This document shows, piece after piece, positions 1 to 6,511 of a stretch of DNA of 10,685 nt (position 1 is the first letter of the stretch; each line of letters opens with the position of its first letter). The translations under genes were made by a program, and so were the position numbers. The notes under the pieces are model-generated. The model was not told the origin of the DNA. It saw nothing but the letters and a program-made list of their open reading frames with translations, and searched no databases. This stretch comes from Treponema sp. (GTDB lineage: Bacteria > Spirochaetota > Spirochaetia > Treponematales > Breznakiellaceae), in the NCBI GenBank assembly GCA_031255875.1, contig JAIRRR010000145.1, positions 1 through 10,685 of the forward strand, written 5' to 3'.

Positions 1-1248
1 ACCTTTTCGCTTGCGGGGAAAGATTACGGCGTGGACATTATGAATGTCAAGGAGATCGCCAAAGCCGATAAATTTACCTACGTTCCCAATGCCGCCGCTT
101 TTGTCCGGGGCGTATACAATCTCCGGGGCGACATTATCCCCATCATCGATCTCAGGACCTTCTTCAGGCTCCCCGTGGAGGCCAACCCGGACGGCCAGGA
201 GAATATGCTCATTCTCCGCATCGAGGACCGGGTATACGGCACCATTGTGGACAAAATCGACAAAGTTGTGGGGATCAATACCGAGAGCATCCAGCCGCCC
301 CATCCCATTTTTGGGGATATCAACATCAAATATATCAGCGGGGTTGTGGAGAAGCAGGGGGACCTGTACATTATTCTGGACGTGGTGCGGATATTTTCCC
401 AAAACAAGGAGGAGGATCAGAAAGGGCGCGCCCAGATCCAGGAAGCTCCGAGGGACGGCTACTACGCCGCCTCCCCGGCAATCGAAAAAACCCCCGAACC
501 CGGCCAGGCGGTTTCGAATTCGAACTTCGGCTTTGTCCAGGACGGGCTGGGTACCCTGAAGCACTTTTTCTCGAGCCCTGTCAACAGCGCGTGGCTTGAC
601 CGGCGCTTTTCCGAATGGGCGGGCATCCACTCGGGCAGCGATGTCCAGCTCCGCAATACCGGCGACGCGGATGAATTCCTCTCTGCCTTTTATTCCCCGA
701 GCACCGGCTGTTTCTGGGAGGACGATTACGCCTACAGCTTCAAGGGCATGCTGCCGGACCTGGCGTCCAATAGCGTCCAGGTTTGGAACATTGGCTGCGG
801 AAAGGGCTATGAAACTTTTTCGTTAGCGTGTATACTGAAGTCGCGGTATCCTCAGGGGCGCATCAAAATATGGGCGAATGACAACGACATTATGGCCGTA
901 TCGGCCGCCCCGAATATGGTTTTTGATCTGGAGGAGGCGCCTGAGTACGTCAGGGCCTATCTGGTAAAGGGGAAGAACGGGTATAGTTTTAGCCAGGAAA
1001 TCAAAGACGCGGTGAATTTTGAGTACCACGATGTCCTGAACGAGAATAATCTCCCGGAACTTGATTTTATCGTTGCCAGGGATTTTCTTTCCTTTATGAC
1101 GGTCCAGAACCAGGACAAGATGATGGCCGTATTTGGCGAGAAGCTTAAGAAGCAGGGGGTTGTTATCCTGGGAAGGAACGAGCAGCTTCCCGATGACGAC
1201 TGGCAGCCCATAGCGAAAGATCCGGTTTCCGCTTTTGTGCGTGCGTGA
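1..1248 (+). CDS. cheW: CheW–CheR-like chemotaxis scaffold protein (5' partial)
   Basis: The reading frame is open from the first base, and the translation from base 1 (TFSLAGKDYGVDIMNVKEI) is a typical CheW N-terminus, so the true start lies upstream and the GTG at 31 is internal. About 140 residues form a CheW domain, which couples chemoreceptors to CheA at the inner membrane. A polar linker of about 50 residues (bases ~415-560) follows. The last ~220 residues resemble the CheR methyltransferase: a SAM-loop-like WNIGCGKGYETFSLA (784-828), an acidic ANDND strand end (874-888) and FIVARDFL (1066-1089). In CheR the last motif is normally C-R-N; here N is replaced by D and the preceding Cys by Ala, so methyl transfer is doubtful. 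CheW–CheR-like fusions are known in treponemes as structural parts of the receptor array. cheX follows after 29 bases; cheA is probably upstream, outside the window. Sure of CheW, fairly sure of the CheR-like half. Confidence 0.9.
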   Translation, partial: TFSLAGKDYGVDIMNVKEIAKADKFTYVPNAAAFVRGVYNLRGDIIPIIDLRTFFRLPVEANPDGQENMLILRIEDRVYGTIVDKIDKVVGINTESIQPPHPIFGDINIKYISGVVEKQGDLYIILDVVRIFSQNKEEDQKGRAQIQEAPRDGYYAASPAIEKTPEPGQAVSNSNFGFVQDGLGTLKHFFSSPVNSAWLDRRFSEWAGIHSGSDVQLRNTGDADEFLSAFYSPSTGCFWEDDYAYSFKGMLPDLASNSVQVWNIGCGKGYETFSLACILKSRYPQGRIKIWANDNDIMAVSAAPNMVFDLEEAPEYVRAYLVKGKNGYSFSQEIKDAVNFEYHDVLNENNLPELDFIVARDFLSFMTVQNQDKMMAVFGEKLKKQGVVILGRNEQLPDDDWQPIAKDPVSAFVRA

Positions 1249-1277
1249 TATAAAGGTATTAGATAAGGAGTATTTGT

Positions 1278-1748
1278 ATGAGAGTTGAATACATCAACCC
1301 TTTTGTTGAAGCAACTTTTAATGTCCTCAAGGAAGTTTTGAGCGCCGAGGTCAAGCGAGGGGACCTTTACCTCAAGTCCACCACGGTGGCTATCCAGGGC
1401 GTGGCCGCGCTGGTCGGCCTTGCGGGCGATGTGGAAGGCCGGGTGCTTTTTGACATGACCAAGGAGACCGCCCTGGAAGTCGCCGGCGCCATGAACGGGC
1501 AGGTATTTACCCAGCTTGACGAGCTGGCGAAATCCACGATCCAGGAACTGGCCAATATGATCACCGCGCAGGCGGTAACCAAGCTCCACGAGCTTGGGTT
1601 TAAATTCGACCTTACCCCGCCGGCCCTGTTTACCGGCGAAAACATGGAGGTGTCGAACAATCTCAATGTCGAGGCCCTGATCGTGCCCATGCAGCTGGGG
1701 CCGCACGGCAAACTTGAGGTGAATGTCGCGATCCGCGAGCGCCTGTAG
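1278..1748 (+). CDS. cheX: CheX, CheY-phosphate phosphatase
   Basis: A 156-residue protein matching the CheC/CheX/FliY phosphatase fold, which removes phosphate from CheY-P and so ends the motility signal in the cytoplasm. The catalytic E-x-x-N motif of the family is present once, as E90-L-A-N93 in the helix STIQELANMITAQA; a single such motif and this length fit CheX rather than two-motif CheC. The N-terminus (MRVEYINPFVEATFNVLKEV) is characteristic of spirochaetal CheX. The ATG at 1278 has an AGGAG at 1266-1270, seven bases upstream. It is co-directional with the CheW–CheR-like gene 29 bases upstream and almost certainly in the same transcript. In Treponema pallidum the order is cheA-cheW-cheX-cheY; here a hairpin begins right after the stop codon and no cheY follows. 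Confidence 0.93.
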   Translation: MRVEYINPFVEATFNVLKEVLSAEVKRGDLYLKSTTVAIQGVAALVGLAGDVEGRVLFDMTKETALEVAGAMNGQVFTQLDELAKSTIQELANMITAQAVTKLHELGFKFDLTPPALFTGENMEVSNNLNVEALIVPMQLGPHGKLEVNVAIRERL

Positions 1749-1773
1749 CGCCCGGCTCCGTCCGGGGCGTTTT
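1749..1773 (+). terminator. Probable intrinsic terminator of the chemotaxis operon
   Basis: Starting on the base after the cheX stop, CGCCCGG (1749-1755) can pair with CCGGGGCG (1762-1769), with one bulged base and a 6-base loop, followed by four T (1770-1773). The GC-rich stem is good and the T-run is short. It fits the end of the operon, because only a tRNA gene and an unrelated exported protein follow. Confidence 0.6.
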
Positions 1774-1810
1774 CCCGCGCGGGCCTTGCGGTTTCTTTTG
1801 TATTCCAGTA

Positions 1811-1840
1811 ATTAACGCCGTCTTGCGCGGCGATGTTAAT
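1811..1840 (+). other. Inverted repeat directly before the tRNA gene
   Basis: ATTAAC (1811-1816) and GTTAAT (1835-1840) are exact inverted repeats, and GCCG (1817-1820) can pair with CGGC (1828-1831), leaving a 7-base loop and a 3-base bulge. The structure ends two bases before the tRNA. It could be a hairpin in the tRNA leader, possibly marking processing, or part of the promoter region. There is no T-run, so it is not called a terminator. Confidence 0.35.
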
Positions 1841-1841
1841 T

Positions 1842-1915
1842 GGGCGGTTAGCTCAGTTGGTTAGAGCATCAGTATGACACGCTGAGGGTCAGAAGTTCGA
1901 CTCTTCTATCGCCCA
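1842..1915 (+). tRNA. tRNA-Val (anticodon GAC)
   Basis: A complete 74-base cloverleaf. The acceptor stem GGGCGGT pairs with ATCGCCC (one G-U); the D stem is GCTC/GAGC; the anticodon stem is TCAGT/GCTGA with the 7-base loop ATGACAC, giving anticodon GAC, which reads the valine codons GUC and GUU. A 5-base variable loop (GGGTC) follows, then the T stem AGAAG/CTTCT with loop TTCGACT. The discriminator base is A (1915). CCA is not encoded, since the next bases are TCC, so the 3' end must be added by nucleotidyltransferase. An intrinsic terminator follows two bases later. Confidence 0.97.
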
Positions 1916-1916
1916 T

Positions 1917-1956
1917 CCGGTAATTGCTTGTTACGCAAGGGATTACCGGTTTTTTT
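1917..1956 (+). terminator. Intrinsic terminator of the tRNA-Val gene
   Basis: CCGGTAAT (1917-1924) and ATTACCGG (1942-1949) form a perfect 8-bp stem. Inside it, CTTG and CAAG can pair around a TTACG loop. Seven T follow (1950-1956). This is a textbook rho-independent terminator placed just after the tRNA 3' end. Confidence 0.92.
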
Positions 1957-2007
1957 GTGCCAAAAGAGGCGATTCCAAAATGCCGGTTTCGGGGGTGGTA
2001 CCGTATT

Positions 2008-2844
2008 GTGAAGAAACAGATCGTTTTTGGCGTCTTCCTGCTGGCCGCTGCCTCCCGCCTCTTTGCCCAGGGGGGCGGCCTTGAAATTGTTGTCGAGGAA
2101 CGCAACGGCGAGCTTGCCATCGTAAGCTCCAGGGGTTCCGCGAGGGAACTGGTTATCCCGGACAGCATCAACGACGTGCCGGTTACCGCTATCGGCGACC
2201 GGGCCTTTGCCCGCAGGGATCTTGTCCGGGTTACCATTCCCGACAGCATAACTTCCATAGGGGCCGGCGCTTTTTCAAACAACAGCCTGGAAACCGTCGC
2301 CATCGGGGGCGGCGTCACCGCCATCGGCATGGGCGCCTTTTCCAACAACCGGCTTACCGGCCTTACCCTCGGCGAAAACGTGGCCGAGATCGGCAAGGGC
2401 GCCTTTGCCTACAACCGCCTGGCCGAGCTGGTAATCCCCGAGGGCGTTACTTCCATAGGGGATTTCGCCTTCCTGGAAAACAGGCTGGGCTCGGTGGAGT
2501 TTCCCGGCAGCGTTACCTACATAGGCCGGGGCGCTTTTTCCGGCAACCGCCTTACCGCCGTGGTTATTGGGAGCGGGGTCCGGGAGGTAGGCGACGGCGC
2601 CTTTTACAACAACAAGATCAGCACGGTGACAATCCCGGACGGCCTTGCCGCGCTCGGCAAACGGGCCTTCGATCCCCGCGTTACCGGCCGCAGCGCCCGG
2701 GGCAGCGTGAACTACCTGGACGAAAACGGCGCTGTCCTCTACACTACGGCGGACAACTTCGACTCTTACTATACCGGCCGCGGCAGCAGAAGCGGGAGAT
2801 ACAACCTGGGCAGGGCCGGCTGGGAACTGGAAGGCGGCGAATAA
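2008..2844 (+). CDS. Exported BspA-type leucine-rich repeat protein
   Basis: A 278-residue protein starting at GTG 2008, with a purine-rich GGGGGTGG (1991-1998) as ribosome site. An in-frame TTG at 1924 is rejected because it lies inside the tRNA terminator stem and would put about 28 charged residues before the signal peptide. MKKQIVFGVFLLAAASRLFA is a classic signal peptide, probably cut before Q21. Residues ~61-221 hold eight copies of a leucine-rich repeat of the BspA/LRR_5 type (core xIGxxAFxxNxLxxVxIPxxVTx); the I-G pair recurs at residues 62, 84, 106, 128, 150, 172, 194 and 216, exactly 22 apart. A short C-terminal tail (222-278), rich in G, R and Y, has the look of a strand-forming cap. 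Such proteins are usually periplasmic or surface-exposed and bind proteins or host surfaces; the ligand here is unknown. No membrane anchor or lipobox is present. No clear promoter is seen between the terminator and the start. Confidence 0.88.
   Translation: MKKQIVFGVFLLAAASRLFAQGGGLEIVVEERNGELAIVSSRGSARELVIPDSINDVPVTAIGDRAFARRDLVRVTIPDSITSIGAGAFSNNSLETVAIGGGVTAIGMGAFSNNRLTGLTLGENVAEIGKGAFAYNRLAELVIPEGVTSIGDFAFLENRLGSVEFPGSVTYIGRGAFSGNRLTAVVIGSGVREVGDGAFYNNKISTVTIPDGLAALGKRAFDPRVTGRSARGSVNYLDENGAVLYTTADNFDSYYTGRGSRSGRYNLGRAGWELEGGE
2188..2670 (+). repeat. Eight 66-bp units encoding leucine-rich repeats
   Basis: The repeats of the exported protein run at an exact 66-base period with no length variation. 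They are conserved at the protein level (I-G-x-x-A-F and N-x-L positions) but differ clearly in DNA sequence, so they look old and selected rather than recently duplicated. Confidence 0.75.
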
Positions 2845-2872
2845 TGCGCCGCGACGCCATGCTAAAGCCGCC

Positions 2873-2884
2873 GCGTTAAAACGC
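2873..2884. promoter_or_regulatory. Small inverted repeat before the LacI–SBP gene
   Basis: GCGTT (2873-2877) and AACGC (2880-2884) are inverted repeats around an AA centre, just ahead of the ribosome site at 2886-2895. It could be an operator half-pair or a weak hairpin. It does not resemble the 16-bp palindrome at 5351-5366, and the 58-base gap shows no recognisable -35/-10 pair. Confidence 0.25.
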
Positions 2885-2902
2885 CGGGGAGAGGGATAAT
2901 CG

Positions 2903-5194
2903 GTGCCTACTATTAAAGATGTTGCGAAATTGGCGGGTGTCTCTCACGGAACGGTTTCCAATGTCCTTAACGGGTACAAGAGCGTCAACAGCGATACCGT
3001 GAAACGGGTCGAGGCCGTTGTCAAGAAACTCGGGTACCAGCCCAATCTGAAAGCCAGGAGCATGCGCAACAGCAGGACCGACTGCATAGGCGTGCTGCTG
3101 CCCAATATTACCGATAACATCTATATCCGGCTGTACAACGGCGTCGAAAGAATAGCCAGCGAGGCCGGGTACAGCATCAGCCTGTATATATCCAACGATT
3201 CCCCGGAAACAGAGGAGAGGCTGCTGCTGCGCATGCAGCAGCAGCGTATGGACGGCGCGGTGATTGTCACCTGTATGCCGGATAAAACGGGGATTTTCGA
3301 TCAGCTGCTCAAATCCGGGACCAGGCTGGTCTTTGTCCGCCGGAAGCCCGCTGACATGAAGGGCAAAACCTTTTTCGGTATTAACGAGCGGCAGACGGTA
3401 TTCAGCGTGGCTGCGGAGCTTTTGAAAAACGGGTACGGGAAGCTGGCCCTGCTGACGGGCAGGGGGGAATATTCCAACGAACGCGACTGTATCGGGGGGT
3501 TCCGCGATGCCCTGGCCTCCTGCGGGGGAAACCCGGATGAATGCCCTGTTCAGAGCACTTCCGGCGGCAAGGAAGGCGCTTTCCGGGTTGCGGCATGGAT
3601 GCTGTGCGGCGATAGCAGGCCCCAGGCGATCATCACCACCTGCCCCGAACACGCGAAGGGCGTCCAGGCGGCGGTCCGGATTTTCAGCCCCGACCGCCAG
3701 GTCCTGGTCCTTACTTTGGATAATGACAGCTGGATTTACGCCGTCTCGCCAACCCCGGTGGTCAGCATTGTCCAGCGGTATATCCAGCTGGGAGAGGAAG
3801 CGGCGAAAAGGCTGATGGCAATGACGGAAACGCCGGACGACAACGGCCCGGCCCCGGAATCGGTGACGCTCCTGTCCCTGCCGCCGCCGCCCGTGCCCTG
3901 GCCTCTTCCGGCCCCGGCCCCGCCCCCCCGGGAATCCCATGGCCGGCCGGGCCGGGTCCTTCGCGCGATCATGCTGGAAAACACCTCTTCCGTGGCGGCC
4001 CGGCTGATGAAATCGGTATTTACCAAAGAAACCGGCATCCCCGTAGAAATCGATACTTTGCCCTATGAATCCATGTACGACGCGACCATAGGCGGGCGCG
4101 GCTCCGATCGTTACGACATTATGCAGATAAACATTCCCTGGATAAGCGAAGCCGTCCGCCGGGGCGTCATAGTGCCGCTGTACAGCCTGATACGTAAAGA
4201 CAGCGTAATCCGCTCGGCGTTCTCCCCGGAGATACTGGAACGGCACGGCCTGTTTGAAGGGACCCTGTATACGGCGCCCTTTATGGCCGGCGCCCAGCTG
4301 CTCTTTTATCGCAAGGACCTGTTCAACGATCTGCGCGTCAGGCGGCTCTACTACGAAAAAAACAAAACCGCGCTCGAAGTGCCGGTTACCTGGCACGGCT
4401 ACGACCGGATAGCGGAGTTTTTTACCCGGGAATACAACCCCGAATCGCCGGTACCCTACGGCACTACCATGGGGGGCCTCAGCGGGTCTTACTGCTGGAT
4501 GCTCAGGCTTTGGGAGGCGGGCGCGTCGTTTTTCCAGGATGACGGCGGCCTGGCCGAGGTTTCCGGCTTTATGGAAAAGGCCGAAGACACGCTGGCCAGG
4601 TATGTGCGGGCCTTTGACTTCGCGGACCCGGACGCGAAAAGCTGGGATCAGGCCGAGCAGGCCGATCAGTTTTGCAGGGGGAATTCGGCGATGATGGTAA
4701 TTTACCAGGCCCATTTCGCCGACCACGTGTACCGGCACGAATCCAATGTTTCAAAGGAAAACATAGGCTTCGCGCCCCTGCCGAACCGGGTATCGGTCCT
4801 GGGGGGCTGGTCTCTGGGCATAAGGGCCGGCAGCGGTATGTACGGCGAGGCCCGGCATTTTCTGGAATGGCTCTGCCGGGACGCCAACAGCATCCCCTAC
4901 AATATTTTGGGCGGCACCATCCCCAGCAACACGGCCCTCAATTCGTTTGAAATGCGGGAGACCTATCCCTGGCTTTCCCACGCCTTTGACGGTATGCAGG
5001 ATACCCGCAGCATGATAGACAGCGGGGTACACTGGATATCCCAGTGGGAATTTGAGCGCGTGGCGGAGGGTATCCTGAACGAATTGCTCAACGGCCGGAT
5101 CTCCGCCAAAGCCGCCGCCCGCGAATTGCGGGAAAAACTTGCGGGTATCGGGAGAAGGGCCGCCATCAAGCGCCGCCCGCGAAACAGCCGCTGA
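2903..5194 (+). CDS. LacI-type regulator fused to a family-1 solute-binding protein domain
   Basis: A 763-residue protein from GTG 2903, with GGGGAGAGGG (2886-2895) as ribosome site; MPTIKDVAKLAGVSHGTVSN is a textbook LacI-family start. Residues 2-47 are the helix-turn-helix, ~48-58 the hinge helix that enters the minor groove, and ~61-327 the periplasmic-binding-like LacI sensor (CIGVLLPNITDNIYIRLYNG, RMDGAVIV, LVLTLDND). Residues 324-343 are a proline-rich linker (LPPPPVPWPLPAPAPPP). Residues ~352-748 form a second ligand-binding domain of the extracellular solute-binding family 1 (MalE-like): YDIMQINIPWISEAVRRGVI (404-423), LYTAPFMAGAQLLFYRKDLF (455-474), RGNSAMMVIYQ (592-602), GFAPLP (622-627), GGWSLGI (634-640), GGTIPSNTA (670-678). 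There is no signal peptide, so this domain is cytoplasmic and probably serves as a second sensor. Normal LacI regulators are about 330-350 residues. It lies upstream of, and probably represses, the 5393-8715 operon. The domain calls are secure; the target and ligand are inferred. Confidence 0.92.
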   Translation: MPTIKDVAKLAGVSHGTVSNVLNGYKSVNSDTVKRVEAVVKKLGYQPNLKARSMRNSRTDCIGVLLPNITDNIYIRLYNGVERIASEAGYSISLYISNDSPETEERLLLRMQQQRMDGAVIVTCMPDKTGIFDQLLKSGTRLVFVRRKPADMKGKTFFGINERQTVFSVAAELLKNGYGKLALLTGRGEYSNERDCIGGFRDALASCGGNPDECPVQSTSGGKEGAFRVAAWMLCGDSRPQAIITTCPEHAKGVQAAVRIFSPDRQVLVLTLDNDSWIYAVSPTPVVSIVQRYIQLGEEAAKRLMAMTETPDDNGPAPESVTLLSLPPPPVPWPLPAPAPPPRESHGRPGRVLRAIMLENTSSVAARLMKSVFTKETGIPVEIDTLPYESMYDATIGGRGSDRYDIMQINIPWISEAVRRGVIVPLYSLIRKDSVIRSAFSPEILERHGLFEGTLYTAPFMAGAQLLFYRKDLFNDLRVRRLYYEKNKTALEVPVTWHGYDRIAEFFTREYNPESPVPYGTTMGGLSGSYCWMLRLWEAGASFFQDDGGLAEVSGFMEKAEDTLARYVRAFDFADPDAKSWDQAEQADQFCRGNSAMMVIYQAHFADHVYRHESNVSKENIGFAPLPNRVSVLGGWSLGIRAGSGMYGEARHFLEWLCRDANSIPYNILGGTIPSNTALNSFEMRETYPWLSHAFDGMQDTRSMIDSGVHWISQWEFERVAEGILNELLNGRISAKAAARELREKLAGIGRRAAIKRRPRNSR

Positions 5195-5285
5195 AGCCTC
5201 CTCCCTTACTCTTATAGAGAACCCACCTTTTCATAATCGCCCGTGCCCCATGGATTTGCGGTTTTCCCGGCGGCCCCTGTAATTG

Positions 5286-5312
5286 AATCGGCGCGATTTT
5301 TTGTATTTTTTT
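5286..5312 (+). terminator. Weak candidate terminator after the LacI–SBP gene
   Basis: AATCG (5286-5290) and CGATT (5294-5298) form a short stem with a GCG loop, followed by T-rich sequence (TTTTTT, then GTA, then seven T, to 5312). The stem is only 5 bp, so efficiency is uncertain. Its place between the regulator gene and the next promoter fits a terminator. Confidence 0.4.
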
Positions 5313-5313
5313 C

Positions 5314-5342
5314 TTGACAGATCCCCAAAGCCGTGTTATCCT
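5314..5342 (+). promoter_or_regulatory. Sigma-70 type promoter of the dehydrogenase operon
   Basis: A perfect -35 TTGACA (5314-5319), a 17-base spacer and the -10 TATCCT (5337-5342, four of six consensus bases). Transcription should start near 5349-5350, immediately before the palindrome at 5351. It is the best promoter in the window. Confidence 0.85.
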
Positions 5343-5350
5343 TTTCACGA

Positions 5351-5366
5351 TATGGAACGTTCCATA
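5351..5366. promoter_or_regulatory. 16-bp palindromic operator, probably for the LacI–SBP regulator
   Basis: TATGGAACGTTCCATA is a perfect inverted repeat of 8+8 bases with a central CG step, the general form of LacI-family operators, in which the hinge helices insert at the central CG. It starts eight bases after the -10 box, at the predicted start site, where a bound repressor would block RNA polymerase. I found no second copy in the window. The palindrome and its position are seen directly; binding by the fusion protein is inferred. Confidence 0.8.
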
Positions 5367-5392
5367 ATGTTGAAGTATATGGAGAGCCGCTT

Positions 5393-6499
5393 ATGGAAGA
5401 GTTAAAGAAACAGTTGGAGCAGGCTACCCTGCCGCAATTGCCCGAGCGCCGGGATTTCCGCATTGGCTGCGTGGGCGCCGGCTTTATCATGAACGACTGC
5501 CATCTGACGGCGTACCGGAATGCGGGGTTTAACCCGGTCGCCATCAATTCCCTGACGGCGGCAAAGCGGGAGACTGCGGCAAAGCGGCACGGCATACCCA
5601 AGGTCTACGCGACCTGGCAGGAGCTTGTGGATGACAGGGAAATCGAGATACTCGACATCGCCGTGCCCCCGGATGTGCAGCTTGAAGTTGTGCGCTACGC
5701 GGGACGGCAAAAACATATCAAGGGCATCCTTTGCCAGAAGCCCATCGCCATGTCCCTGGCGGACACCCGCGAAATTGTCCGTATCGGGGAGGACGCGGGA
5801 ATTCCCATTGCCGTTAATTCCAATATGCGCTACGACCAGTCGATGCGGGCGCTGAAGTATACCCTGGACCGGGGCCTTCTGGGGAAACCCGTGCTTGCCA
5901 CAATTGAAATGCGGGCAATCCCCCACTGGCAGGAATTCCTCAAGAACTATCCTTTGCTGGAACTGTACGCGATGGGTATTCATCATATCGATATCTTCCG
6001 CTACCTTTTCGGCAATCCCGAAAAGATCACCGCGCTCTGCCGGACCGATCCGAGGACCCAATTCTCCCACCGGGACGGGATCACGCAGTACGCCTTCCAG
6101 TACGGAGACGGCCTGATGGCTTCCAGCCTTGACGATGTCTGGGCCTGGCCGAACGAGCCCTGCGAGAAGGACATTTACATCAAGTGGCGCGTGGAGGGAC
6201 TTGAAGGCATGGCCGACGGCACCATCGGCTGGCCGGTTTACCCGGAGCATCGTCCGAGCACCCTCCGGCTGACCAGCGGCAGGGTCTCCGGCGGCTGGAT
6301 AGAGCCGTCCTGGGATACGGTCTGGTTCCCCGACGCCTTCGCGGGTACCATGGCCGGCCTGCTGCGGGCGGTAGAGGCGGGCACGGCGCCCGAGATCAGC
6401 GCGCGCGACAATATCGAGACCATAGCCTGCGTGGAAGCCTGCTACGCCTCCATCCGGGAGGAGCGTACCGTTTCACTTAAAGAAATACTGGAATCATAG
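5393..6499 (+). CDS. Gfo/Idh/MocA family NAD(P)-dependent dehydrogenase
   Basis: A 368-residue protein from ATG 5393, with GGAG at 5381-5384 eight bases upstream. An in-frame upstream start at 5333 is rejected because it lies inside the -10 box and would be read across the operator. Residues ~22-145 form the Rossmann domain (RIGCVGAGFIM, with G25, G28 and G30 for the dinucleotide). CQKPIA (114-119) supplies the catalytic Lys116 of the family's E-K-P motif, with Q in place of E. The C-terminal sheet domain carries G195-I-H-H-I-D200, the G-x-H-x-x-D catalytic motif with His198/Asp200-type residues. The first ~20 residues are a charged helix before the fold. Family members oxidise a hydroxyl of sugars, inositols or glycosides in the cytoplasm; the substrate cannot be assigned. 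First gene of a three-gene operon behind the 5314 promoter and palindromic operator. Confidence 0.93.
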   Translation: MEELKKQLEQATLPQLPERRDFRIGCVGAGFIMNDCHLTAYRNAGFNPVAINSLTAAKRETAAKRHGIPKVYATWQELVDDREIEILDIAVPPDVQLEVVRYAGRQKHIKGILCQKPIAMSLADTREIVRIGEDAGIPIAVNSNMRYDQSMRALKYTLDRGLLGKPVLATIEMRAIPHWQEFLKNYPLLELYAMGIHHIDIFRYLFGNPEKITALCRTDPRTQFSHRDGITQYAFQYGDGLMASSLDDVWAWPNEPCEKDIYIKWRVEGLEGMADGTIGWPVYPEHRPSTLRLTSGRVSGGWIEPSWDTVWFPDAFAGTMAGLLRAVEAGTAPEISARDNIETIACVEACYASIREERTVSLKEILES

Positions 6500-6503
6500 G
6501 AGG
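6498..6503 (+). promoter_or_regulatory. Ribosome site overlapping the upstream stop codon
   Basis: A perfect AGGAGG shares its first two bases with the TAG stop (6497-6499) of the dehydrogenase gene and lies eight bases before ATG 6512. It fixes that ATG as the start, rather than the in-frame TTG at 6506, and suggests tightly coupled translation of the two genes. Confidence 0.85.
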
Positions 6504-6511
6504 AATTGATT

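Noticed and set aside
513..524. Perfect 12-bp palindrome TTCGAATTCGAA
   Set aside because: It is inside the coding linker of the CheW–CheR-like gene with no promoter nearby; codons for S-N-S-N explain it.
957..1706. A 249-codon minus-strand frame spanning the cheW end and cheX
   Set aside because: Covers two well-supported plus-strand genes and their gap; no recognisable domain.
1786..1814. Possible promoter TTGCGG-17-TAATTA before the tRNA
   Set aside because: The spacing is right but the -10 matches only two consensus bases; not strong enough to annotate.
1842..1956. tRNA-Val as an attachment site for an integrated element
   Set aside because: No integrase gene and no direct repeat of the tRNA 3' end was seen; the CCA-less end runs straight into its own terminator.
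1924..2007. In-frame TTG start extending the leucine-rich repeat protein by 28 residues
   Set aside because: It lies inside the tRNA terminator stem, would bury the signal peptide, and GTG 2008 has a better context.
2876..4738. A 620-codon open frame on the minus strand, opposite the LacI–SBP gene
   Set aside because: Composition is biased (many R, G, H, P) with no recognisable domain. The plus-strand protein is clearly real and GC-rich coding sequence often leaves such antisense frames open.
5333..5392. In-frame upstream start for the dehydrogenase
   Set aside because: It falls within the -10 box and ahead of the predicted transcript start; ATG 5393 has a ribosome site.
5402..6250. A 282-codon minus-strand frame opposite the dehydrogenase gene
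   Set aside because: Shadow of a clear Gfo/Idh gene; no family motif.
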